Shown in pieces: positions 1 to 5,064 of a stretch of DNA of 5,064 nt. The notes below the pieces were generated by a model that searched no databases, was not told where the DNA came from, and saw nothing but the letters and a program-made list of their open reading frames with translations. Origin of the DNA: Candidatus Cloacimonadota bacterium (lineage in GTDB: Bacteria > Cloacimonadota > Cloacimonadia > Cloacimonadales > TCS61). A program made the translations under genes and the position numbers. The stretch's first letter is position 1, and the number at the start of each line of letters is the position of its first letter. The DNA is taken from assembly GCA_014382915.1 (NCBI GenBank), contig JACNIV010000114.1, positions 1 through 5,064 on the forward strand, read 5' to 3'.

Positions 1-481
1 CTTCGAGAACAGTTTGTTTTTTGGTTACTTCATCATTTCCAATTTTAACATCAAAATCAAAATCTGCACCAACCGCAAAAGGCGGATCGATATAGATAAG
101 TTTAATTCCACCTTGTTCTTCAATTTCTTTTCGCAACGGTCCGTTTGCCAGCGAAGAAAGAATAAGTTTATTATCGCCCCAGATCAGCTTATTCGTCCAG
201 CCTTGCAGTTGTCTGCCGCGGATGTCCATTTCGAAGAAATCAAAAGCAGCTTCTTTGTTTTTGTATGTTTCTTTGCGTGGTTCATCGATGTGCTCGATAG
301 AATGAAAAGGAAGAACTACATTTGTAACTTCTTCCGATCTACCGTTCCAGAAAAGAAAAACATCTTCATCATCTTTTGCCAGTTTATAGAGATATTCTTT
401 GGGAATGGTTTTGCCTTCTTTAATGCTGTTTATAACAATATCTTTTTCTTTTTCTGAAAGCAGGTTTTTATCCTGGGTCAT
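1..481 (-). CDS. mod: Type III-type DNA methyltransferase (Mod), N-terminal part, cut by left edge
   Basis: The 160 visible residues begin MTQDKNLLSEKEKD and run off the left edge without a stop. They include LPFHSIEHIDEPR (about 58-69), GWTNKLIWGDNKLILSSL (about 94-111) and KLIYIDPPFAVGADFDF (127-143). DPPF is the catalytic motif IV of amino-methyltransferases. An N-terminal DPPF after a W-x-N-[KR]-L-I-[WY]-G-D-N segment is typical of Type III Mod and related beta-class enzymes, in which the AdoMet motif FxGxG follows later; that part is outside the window. By family, it would methylate adenine at the N6 position at the recognition site and supply target recognition to Res. The start at 481 has an AAAGGAG Shine-Dalgarno at 493-487, five bases upstream. 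The same SD-ATG-seven-codon block recurs at 592-558. mod lies 350 bp after fic, so it may be read from its own promoter. The family is clear; the recognition site and completeness cannot be judged. Confidence 0.9.
   Translation of the reverse strand, partial: MTQDKNLLSEKEKDIVINSIKEGKTIPKEYLYKLAKDDEDVFLFWNGRSEEVTNVVLPFHSIEHIDEPRKETYKNKEAAFDFFEMDIRGRQLQGWTNKLIWGDNKLILSSLANGPLRKEIEEQGGIKLIYIDPPFAVGADFDFDVKIGNDEVTKKQTVLE
461..481 (-). repeat. Direct repeat, mod-start copy (21 bp)
   Basis: These 21 bp, ATG plus the codons for TQDKNL, match 558-578 exactly. Similarity continues weakly upstream into the Shine-Dalgarno (AAAGGAG-CC-CGA versus AAAGGAG-TT-CGA). The period is 97 bp. It reflects either a tandem duplication of the translation start or an insertion that duplicated its target. 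Confidence 0.9.
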
Positions 482-491
482 ATCGGCTCCT

Positions 492-578
492 TTATGTAAC
501 TCGACCTGCCAGGTCGAGAATTATAGCGACCAGGCTGGTCGCATTACAAATAATATTCAGGTTTTTATCCTGGGTCAT
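492..578 (-). CDS. Possible 28-codon leader ORF before mod (duplicated start)
   Basis: ATG at 578-576 is preceded by AAAAAGGAG (592-584) with a five-base spacer, a strong ribosome binding site. The first seven codons encode MTQDKNL, identical in DNA to the start of mod at 481. The frame then runs through two palindromes (526-542 and 500-518) as NIICNATSLV and onward, ending at TAA (494-492). That stop overlaps the AAAGGAG of mod, an arrangement suited to translational coupling or reinitiation. The peptide has no recognisable homology. It may be an accidental result of a duplication or insertion at the mod start rather than a selected gene. The ribosome binding site and frame are directly seen; function is inferred. 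Confidence 0.35.
   Translation of the reverse strand: MTQDKNLNIICNATSLVAIILDLAGRVT
500..518. repeat. Palindrome CTCGACCTGCCAGGTCGAG
   Basis: Perfect 8-bp arms (500-507 and 511-518) around GCC. Its 15-bp core (502-516) differs from the core of the neighbouring palindrome (527-541) at three positions, and the changes keep the symmetry (the outer A-T pair swaps to T-A). It could be an operator half-pair, an RNA hairpin in the mod leader, or a dispersed palindromic repeat. If the nearby promoter-like element is real, the transcript start would fall inside it. Confidence 0.8.
520..549 (-). promoter_or_regulatory. Candidate mod promoter, TTGTAA-N18-TATAAT
   Basis: On the minus strand a perfect TATAAT lies at 525-520, with TTGTAA (4 of 6 matches to the -35 consensus) 18 bp upstream at 549-544. 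The predicted start, near 513, would give a leader of about 30 bases that contains the mod SD. Such matches arise easily in AT-rich DNA, but this one sits where mod needs a promoter after a long gap and is bracketed by two related palindromes. Confidence 0.45.
526..542. repeat. Palindrome GCGACCAGGCTGGTCGC
   Basis: Perfect 8-bp arms (526-533 and 535-542) around a single base. It is a sister of the 500-518 palindrome, 25 bp away centre to centre. It lies within the spacer of the TTGTAA/TATAAT promoter-like pair (549-544 and 525-520), a position where a bound regulator or a DNA distortion would affect the promoter. It may equally be part of a small mobile palindromic element. Confidence 0.8.
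558..578 (-). repeat. Direct repeat, upstream copy of the mod start (21 bp)
   Basis: Identical to 461-481. It carries the same ATG and first seven codons with its own Shine-Dalgarno at 592-584. Without the intervening 97 bp, this start would read directly into the mod frame (MTQDKNLLSEK), so it may be the ancestral mod start. Confidence 0.9.
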
Positions 579-592
579 TCGAACTCCTTTTT

Positions 593-625
593 AAACTTCC
601 GAAGTTTCCCAAACTTCGGAAGTTT
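593..625. repeat. Perfect 15-bp inverted repeat, each arm itself near-palindromic
   Basis: AAACTTCCGAAGTTT (593-607) and AAACTTCGGAAGTTT (611-625) are exact reverse complements around CCC. Each arm is also AAACTTC/GAAGTTT around one base, so the word AAACTTC occurs four times in alternating orientation. It sits immediately upstream of the AAAAAGGAG of the leader ORF. On the plus strand it is followed by TTTTTCCT, terminator-like, but no plus-strand gene needs a terminator. It is a regulatory hairpin or a dispersed palindromic repeat. Confidence 0.8.
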
Positions 626-644
626 TTCCTATTTCCACAAATTT

Positions 645-684
645 CCCAGCCCTGAAGTTTACCCGCCTTTGGCGGGAGGCTGGG
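645..684. repeat. Nested inverted repeat with CCCGCC-TTT-GGCGGG core
   Basis: An inner hairpin, CCCGCC (662-667) and GGCGGG (671-676) with a TTT loop, lies inside an outer pair CCCAGCC (645-651) and GGCTGGG (678-684). It is far more GC-rich than the surrounding sequence. On the plus strand CTATTTTT follows, terminator-like, though all genes here run the other way. A dispersed intergenic repeat is the likeliest reading. Confidence 0.7.
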
Positions 685-700
685 CTATTTTTCAAGCCCA
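681..700. repeat. Short inverted repeat TGGGCT/AGCCCA
   Basis: Six-bp arms (681-686 and 695-700) flank an 8-base AT-rich loop. It overlaps the right outer arm of the nested repeat at 645-684, so the two structures would compete in single-stranded DNA or RNA. Confidence 0.5.
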
Positions 701-825
701 ACCATTGAGCACGTTTTCAGCATCAAGCACAAAATATACTCAAATTTGTGCGTGATGGTTTTTTCCTGCATAGTCATTGGGCACGTTATTGTTCTCGTGC
801 ACAAGAAATCATGAATATTGTGCAT
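700..825. repeat. Degenerate tandem repeat, 72-bp offset, two palindromic copies
   Basis: CATTGAGCACGTT at 703-715 recurs as CATTGGGCACGTT at 775-787, and the inverted pair GCACAAA/TTTGTGC (727-733 and 745-751) recurs, slightly changed, as TGCACAA/TTGTGCA (798-804 and 818-824), all at the same 72-bp offset. The second copy adds GCACG/CGTGC (781-785 and 796-800). Copy 1 is also framed by AACCAT (700-705) and ATGGTT (755-760). The two copies have diverged in between, so the duplication is old or only the paired words are under selection. It begins seven bases after the fic stop. Confidence 0.6.
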
Positions 826-831
826 GTAAAG

Positions 832-1896
832 TTACGACCTCGTCACAATTTCATATAAACGTTTATTTAAATAGAGAGTTTCTTTTCCCTCATGATGTAT
901 CTCAAGAATTTCCATATCGACCAATTTATTCAGATATTTACTGGCAGTATTTCTGGAAGCGATCTTTTGCTCTACCAGAATTTTATTTTTACAATAGATT
1001 TGAGAAAAGAGGATTTCGATTAATTCACGAGAGTAGATCTCTTTTGCTCTATTTTGAATCTCGTTTTTCACTTCGATGAAGAGTTCATAGATTGCATTCA
1101 CTTTTCCTAACGTGAATAATGAAGTTCTATAAACAGCTTCCAGATTAAAAAGAATCCAATCCTGCCAATTCTGTTTTACGGTAACTTCATTTAGTAATTT
1201 ATAATATTCGTTTTTAAATTCCAGAATATGTTTGGAAATGTATAAGACAGGCAGATCAATAAGATTCTTGTTTGTAAGATAAATTATATTTAAGATTCTT
1301 CCGGTTCTACCATTTCCGTCACTGAACGGATGTATTGCTTCAAATTGATAATGCAAAATAGCCATTTTTACCAAAGGGTCAATCTCATTATTTTTATGAT
1401 AGAACTTTATCCAATTATCCAGTTTTTGGCTTAGAATATCCGGCTGGGGAGGAGTATAAATAATCTCGTAAGCATTTCCAATATACATTTGATTTGTGCG
1501 AACAGATTCGTTTTTTTGAGTTATTGTTCGAAAAATTTCTATGATCCAATTTAAATCGGTCTTGGATGAAGATTGAAAAGCAGACCAGAGAGCCTGTCTA
1601 TAATGGAGTACTTCTTTTGTGGAGGGATCAATATTAGTATTGTTTGCTGTAAAAGCCCGGTACATTTTATCAGACGTTGTGAGGACATTCTCAATTTCGG
1701 AACTGGCTTTTGCTTCTTGCAAAACCAGGGTGTTAATCAGCATTTTCGGATTGGGAATAATTGGCAATCTACCTTTTAATTCAGCTAAGGCAGCTCTGGC
1801 TTCTTTCAATTTTTTATAAATTTCAACCGACTCATAAAATAATTCACTGGGAGGTAAGAGCGGCAGCTCATCATAGGGTTTCATTGCGCTAGCCAT
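832..1896 (-). CDS. fic: Fic family protein (class II, predicted AMPylase)
   Basis: This 354-aa protein carries the full Fic motif HPFSDGNGRTGR (189-200), with catalytic H189, D193, the phosphate-binding GNGR and R200. By family it transfers AMP from ATP to a hydroxyl side chain of a target protein in the cytoplasm; the target is unknown. SSEIEN at 65-70 matches the inhibitory [ST]xxxE[GN] motif in the N-terminal Fic_N-type region, which marks class II, self-restrained by E69. A flap-like segment YTPPQPDI lies at 147-154. The C-terminal part (about 285-354) looks like a winged helix (IASRNTASKYLNKL), as in the larger single-chain Fic proteins such as Shewanella SoFic; length and layout agree. 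Start at 1896 has GAAGGAG (1909-1903); M5 at 1884 is a less favoured alternative. It begins 19 bp after the res stop, so it is operonic with res. No separate antitoxin is needed if E69 inhibits in cis. Confidence 0.93.
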   Translation of the reverse strand: MASAMKPYDELPLLPPSELFYESVEIYKKLKEARAALAELKGRLPIIPNPKMLINTLVLQEAKASSEIENVLTTSDKMYRAFTANNTNIDPSTKEVLHYRQALWSAFQSSSKTDLNWIIEIFRTITQKNESVRTNQMYIGNAYEIIYTPPQPDILSQKLDNWIKFYHKNNEIDPLVKMAILHYQFEAIHPFSDGNGRTGRILNIIYLTNKNLIDLPVLYISKHILEFKNEYYKLLNEVTVKQNWQDWILFNLEAVYRTSLFTLGKVNAIYELFIEVKNEIQNRAKEIYSRELIEILFSQIYCKNKILVEQKIASRNTASKYLNKLVDMEILEIHHEGKETLYLNKRLYEIVTRS

Positions 1897-1915
1897 TTTC
1901 TACTCCTTCTATAAA

Positions 1916-4603
1916 TCAAGACTTTTGGGTTAAGCTGAATAGTTCAACAATATCTGCAAAATTCTTTATATCTTTTTTATATTTATCCCATTCTTTTTGT
2001 TTAACATACACAGGATAGTATTTGTATTTTGTTTTATATTTATTCACATCATTACACCAAATCTTGAGACGGTTTATTTTTCTTATATCTTCAAGATCTT
2101 CTCTACCTTTTGTCTCAATCACATAAATGGTTTTATCATCTTTTTTAACAACAAAATCAGGATAATAATTACTGATATTTCCCTCTTCATTTTGATATTC
2201 AATCTTGAAATGAACACTGAGAATGTTCTTTATAAAAGAAATGATATCATTGCATTCATCCAGAAAAGCGGCAAATTCAAGTTCGAATTTGGAATCGCCC
2301 ACAATCTTATTCAGAATAGATTTTTTTGGTGTCAGGTAATCCTGATTATTGTAAATAGCCGGTTTAATTTTGCGGAGTTTGATGTAGTTTTTTACTTCTG
2401 CAGAGCCTGAATCGGAAATTGTAAGTTTGGAAATGGCATCTTTGAAAGTTGAGAAAATTATCTTTTTTGGAGAAGGCTCGGAAAGGTTTCGCAGGATGTT
2501 CTTATCTTTCAAATCAACAATTTCCGTGAATAATTTAAATTTAATAAAATCTCTTACTTTTGGATAGAGAACCTCGAAGCCACTGAACAAACGGCTTTCT
2601 TTGAGAATGGCATTAGTAAAGAAAGAGACTACATTTCTAAAGTCAATATCAGTATTTGTGAAATCTATTTTATGAGAAAATTCACCATCAAGATTTGTAA
2701 ATATGATCTCGCGTAGCTCTTCTTCTTTGAATTTCCAGACATTGACTTTCTTGTTATGAAATTCATTTATCTCGATTAATTCCAATTTTTTGTATTCGCG
2801 ATAAATTCTGGGTGTGAGAACAGGAATGGGAATATCCAATTTCTCCAAATCTTTTTTAGCATTATCTTTGTCAGGTTCTATGATCAGAGATTGTTTTGGT
2901 TTAAATTGGCTTCCCATCGGACGGTAACCAAGCTCAACACCTTCCACTTTGATTGATTCGACAAATTCGACAAAGGCATTTGTACCGATAACAGCGAGTT
3001 CTTCAGTTACATCGAGTGGGAACATTTTTCTGAGACCTCGACCGATAGTTTGTTCCGGTAGAATTTTGCTGGAATCTGAATATGGGCGTAAACCAACAAC
3101 CGTTGTTACGTTTTTTACATCCCAACCCTCACGAAGCATCAACACCGAAATAATGGCTTTAAATGGGCTATTATCAGAATCAACTTTATCAGCAGCTTTA
3201 CGCAAAATTTCCAACTCTTCTTTAGATTTTTTTGAAGATGTGTTCTCTATTATTTCACCACTTTTATTTGTGTGAATAACGAGAACAGAATTTTTGAAAA
3301 TCGGATAATTTTGTTCAAGATATTCAGACACTTTGTCGCTTTGTTCTGTTTTGGTCGTCATTATAAATAGAAGAGGAGTTTTGATTTTCTTGAAATGATC
3401 ATACTGTTTTTTCCATTCGACAACACCGAGGTTAATATAATCTTCATAACGTTCAATAAAATCATCTGATTCTTTTTCTTTAAGTTTCGCTCGTGAAGCT
3501 ACATCTGGTAGTACAAGGCTCTTTACTACATTTTGTTTAATAGCTTCAACCAAAGGATAATCGCAAATTGTTTGAACAAAAATCTCACCTTTGCGATGTT
3601 TTGGCGTGGCTGTGAAATCAACTTGCAACGATAAACCATTATTTTTTTGAAGCAAAGTATTATGAATATCTTCGATATTTTTGAACCAGGCCAGGCTTTC
3701 ATCATGAATGTGATGTGCTTCATCATTGATAATGAGAATATCTTTGATCTTATCACTTCTTAATATTCTGCCTAAATCTGTTCCCTTATCTTTATCGGCA
3801 TCTGGACTGGGTTTGATCCCCATAAAGAAATCTGCTACATTATCATCTTCGAAGCTTGATTCTTTATGGGAAGAAAGAAAAACTCTGTGAACATTTGTAA
3901 GAAAAAGATTTCCTGCAGGAGAGATTGCTTTTACTTCATCTTGAATGTGAACAGTTAGTTGAAAATCGGATTGCCAGTTTTTATCAGCAAATCCATCTTC
4001 AGGAATTATTGGGTCTTCTTTATAAATTTTAAGACCTTCAAAATCTTTTTTCAGACGATTCAATACAATAATATTTGGAGCAATGAGCAGAATGTTTTTT
4101 GATAGTTTTGATTCTGTTTCGTAGAGTTTATTAAAATATGACCAGGCTGTTACAAGGCTTGCAACTTTGGTTTTACCTGAACCTGTTGCCATTTTAATAA
4201 CATATCTTGTCCAGTTTTCGTAAAACATGTTTCCACTAATTCTACCGGAAGAATCAAATCTCATTAAATTAAACTTGTCATGAGCTTCAACAACTTCATA
4301 AAGATAGATAATAGATTCCATTGCTTCACGTTGAGAGAAATAATACTGGAATTGGATTTCTTCATCATCGATAATATTTCTATGCTCAGTTTGAAACCAA
4401 TGTTTTAAAAGCTGTTTTGAAGTTTCAGTTGCACCTTCATAATTCTTTAATCTCCAATCGAATACAGCTTCCCGAATTTTATGAACTAATGGTGGCAGCA
4501 ATAGATTATAAGCAAATTCTCTAAATTCTCTACCAGAAGGTACCCATCTGGTATCGGGTGGCATAATACTATATGGATCATAATTTTTAACTTTTTCTAA
4601 CAT
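1916..4603 (-). CDS. res: Type III-like restriction subunit Res (helicase-nuclease)
   Basis: This 895-aa protein has superfamily 2 helicase motifs in order: I MATGSGKT (138-145), Ia LLIAPNIIVLNRL (172-184), II NDEAHH (293-298), III FTATP (330-334), V VLMLREGWDVKNV (487-499) and VI EQTIGRGLRKM (517-527). The C-terminus holds a PD-ExK nuclease, YYPDFVV (813-819, D816) and ETKG (830-833, E830 and K832). This is the layout of Type III Res subunits, which use ATP to move along DNA from the Mod-bound site and cut; 895 aa is usual or slightly short. All active-site residues are present, so it should be functional. The ATG at 4603 has AAGGAA (4614-4609), and an in-frame stop lies just upstream, so no longer start is possible. 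fic follows after 19 bp; mod lies beyond fic, the reverse of classical mod-res order. The MATGSGKT version of motif I and DPPF Mod partner suggest the branch of Type III-like systems away from EcoP1I/EcoP15I; that is from memory, not a search. Confidence 0.93.
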   Translation of the reverse strand: MLEKVKNYDPYSIMPPDTRWVPSGREFREFAYNLLLPPLVHKIREAVFDWRLKNYEGATETSKQLLKHWFQTEHRNIIDDEEIQFQYYFSQREAMESIIYLYEVVEAHDKFNLMRFDSSGRISGNMFYENWTRYVIKMATGSGKTKVASLVTAWSYFNKLYETESKLSKNILLIAPNIIVLNRLKKDFEGLKIYKEDPIIPEDGFADKNWQSDFQLTVHIQDEVKAISPAGNLFLTNVHRVFLSSHKESSFEDDNVADFFMGIKPSPDADKDKGTDLGRILRSDKIKDILIINDEAHHIHDESLAWFKNIEDIHNTLLQKNNGLSLQVDFTATPKHRKGEIFVQTICDYPLVEAIKQNVVKSLVLPDVASRAKLKEKESDDFIERYEDYINLGVVEWKKQYDHFKKIKTPLLFIMTTKTEQSDKVSEYLEQNYPIFKNSVLVIHTNKSGEIIENTSSKKSKEELEILRKAADKVDSDNSPFKAIISVLMLREGWDVKNVTTVVGLRPYSDSSKILPEQTIGRGLRKMFPLDVTEELAVIGTNAFVEFVESIKVEGVELGYRPMGSQFKPKQSLIIEPDKDNAKKDLEKLDIPIPVLTPRIYREYKKLELIEINEFHNKKVNVWKFKEEELREIIFTNLDGEFSHKIDFTNTDIDFRNVVSFFTNAILKESRLFSGFEVLYPKVRDFIKFKLFTEIVDLKDKNILRNLSEPSPKKIIFSTFKDAISKLTISDSGSAEVKNYIKLRKIKPAIYNNQDYLTPKKSILNKIVGDSKFELEFAAFLDECNDIISFIKNILSVHFKIEYQNEEGNISNYYPDFVVKKDDKTIYVIETKGREDLEDIRKINRLKIWCNDVNKYKTKYKYYPVYVKQKEWDKYKKDIKNFADIVELFSLTQKS

Positions 4604-4777
4604 AAAATTTCCTTGGAAGATTTATTTATTAACTTCACTTTAAGTCAATAATCTTTTACTTTTTAATCTCAAATTCTAAATTAATTTCTTGTAACTTATG
4701 TATCCCCGAACTCAAGTTCGCAGATATTCAATTTAACATTATCAAAATAATCCATTTCTTTTGCCTCGTTAATAGCA
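4604..4777. other. dinD-res intergenic gap (174 bp)
   Basis: AT-rich gap with the CGAAC-N4-GTTCG palindrome and, reading leftward, a 19-codon ORF (4755-4696) with only a weak GAGG upstream. No convincing promoter was found: the TTGACT at 4648-4643 would place the transcript start inside the res Shine-Dalgarno. No terminator with a T-run follows dinD, so read-through from dinD into res is possible. Confidence 0.6.
4707..4720. promoter_or_regulatory. Candidate SOS (LexA/DinR-type) box CGAACTCAAGTTCG
   Basis: A perfect palindrome, CGAAC-TCAA-GTTCG, matches the CGAAC-N4-GTTCG core of the Bacillus-type LexA box, although the central four bases do not fit the preferred RNRY of that consensus. It lies about 104 bp upstream of the res start and 58 bp after the stop of the DinD-like gene. 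DinD genes are SOS-induced in E. coli, which makes the motif noteworthy. It may instead be one more small palindromic repeat like those before mod, and the LexA motif of this organism is unknown. Confidence 0.35.
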
Positions 4778-5064
4778 TTATTCTTCTATTAATTCTTTAT
4801 TTTCCGGTTCTTCCAAATAATTCTGTTTTGAGACGACTTTCTTACCGCTTTTCCTTTCCAGGTCTTTACGGGCTTTTCCTGCAACATCACCACCATCTTT
4901 TGCAGCTTTTTTTAGTTTGGGAAATTCTTTAGCATTTTTATTTTTTGTTATTTCTGTTGTAGAGGCTTCACCCAGCATAGAGAAGATCAGTTCCAGGTCA
5001 TTCATATGATCACGCAGGTTTTCCCGTTTTAATCCTTTCAGGTTTTTATATTCGGAAGGAGTAA
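4778..5064 (-). CDS. dinD: DinD-like (DNA-damage-inducible protein D) C-terminus, cut by right edge
   Basis: The frame is open from the right edge to TAA at 4780-4778, giving 94 residues. It starts TPSEYKNLKGLKRENLRDH and continues through MNDLELIFSMLGEASTTEI, GGDVAGKARKDLERKSGK and KVVSKQNYLEEP. These match the conserved C-terminal block I know from DinD and related Bro-N-family proteins. The ATG at 5005 is internal to this homologous block, so the 75-residue ORF from that point is not a gene on its own. E. coli DinD is SOS-induced and is reported to disassemble RecA filaments in vitro; whether this homolog does so is unknown. DinD-like genes are also found as passengers in restriction-modification loci, which fits the neighbouring res. 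The N-terminal Bro-N domain and promoter are outside the window. Confidence 0.87.
   Translation of the reverse strand, partial: TPSEYKNLKGLKRENLRDHMNDLELIFSMLGEASTTEITKNKNAKEFPKLKKAAKDGGDVAGKARKDLERKSGKKVVSKQNYLEEPENKELIEE

Larger units (their letters stand above)
482..831. other. 350-bp fic-mod gap, rich in palindromes, no full-length gene
   Basis: No credible protein gene other than the small leader ORF spans this interval. Reading frames on either strand have no ribosome binding site or family resemblance. From the fic end it holds a degenerate 72-bp-period tandem repeat, a nested GC-rich inverted repeat, a 15-bp perfect inverted repeat, and the two CGACC palindromes with the duplicated mod start. 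No hairpin followed by a T-run is seen in the direction of transcription, so no fic terminator can be called. Confidence 0.7.

Noticed and set aside
14..457. 147-codon plus-strand ORF
   Set aside because: It lies antisense to the mod frame, which has DPPF and a good SD. The plus-strand product is a Phe/Ile-rich shadow with no ribosome binding site or family resemblance.
593..632. Rho-independent terminator
   Set aside because: The T-run follows the hairpin only on the plus strand, where no gene is transcribed. In the direction of fic and mod the hairpin is followed by A-rich sequence.
399..755. 118-codon plus-strand ORF across the mod start and the repeats
   Set aside because: It crosses the mod start, the duplicated block and several hairpins, has no SD, and its composition follows the repeats.
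482..831. CRISPR array
   Set aside because: The repeats are of different kinds, at most two copies each, without regularly spaced unique spacers or cas genes.
1997..2410. 137-codon plus-strand ORF inside res
   Set aside because: It is antisense to the PD-ExK nuclease end of res. It is hydrophobic only because it is the complement of Lys/Asn-rich codons.
4620..4648. res promoter TTGACT-N17-ATAAAT
   Set aside because: The -10 match is weak, and transcription would start within the res Shine-Dalgarno, leaving no usable leader.
4778..5005. 75-aa gene starting at ATG 5005
   Set aside because: The frame stays open to the right edge, and the 19 residues before this ATG belong to the same conserved DinD block, so the ATG is an internal methionine.

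Overview
The window is one AT-rich bacterial accessory locus in which every supported gene reads leftward (minus strand). In transcription order it runs: the C-terminal end of a DinD/Bro-N-type protein (cut by the right edge), a complete Type III-like restriction subunit (Res, 895 aa), a complete class II Fic protein (354 aa), and the N-terminal 160 residues of a Type III-type DNA methyltransferase (Mod, cut by the left edge). The two edge genes are only partly visible. The right one is easily mistaken for a 75-aa ORF starting at 5005, and the left one has no visible stop. The taxon cannot be fixed from this sequence. The low GC, strong AAGGAG-type Shine-Dalgarno sites and several palindromic repeats would suit an anaerobic, Gram-negative-type environmental lineage, but that is only a guess.

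Layout. 5064-4778: dinD-like 3' end. 4777-4604: a 174-bp gap with a perfect CGAAC-N4-GTTCG palindrome, the core of the Bacillus-type LexA/DinR box. 4603-1916: res, with all helicase motifs and a C-terminal PD-ExK nuclease. 1896-832: fic, only 19 bp after the res stop with its own ribosome binding site, so almost certainly co-transcribed. 831-482: a 350-bp gap with no convincing full-length gene but dense palindromes, a degenerate tandem repeat, a promoter-like element and a duplicated start region. 481-1: mod.

How the parts may work together. Mod and Res are the two halves of a Type III-like restriction-modification system: Mod recognises and methylates DNA, and Res translocates on and cuts unmodified DNA. 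The unusual points are a Fic AMPylase-type gene placed between res and mod, and a DinD-like gene immediately upstream. The res-fic-mod order reverses the classical mod-res order.

The most unusual local structure lies before mod. The SD, the start codon and the first seven codons occur twice, 97 bp apart. Between the copies are two near-identical 15-bp palindromes (CGACCWGSCWGGTCG) and a TTGTAA-N18-TATAAT promoter-like element whose spacer contains one palindrome. The upstream start opens a 28-codon leader ORF whose stop overlaps the mod SD. This suggests that mod has its own regulated expression, separate from res-fic, which is plausible for an R-M system that must protect the host before restricting.
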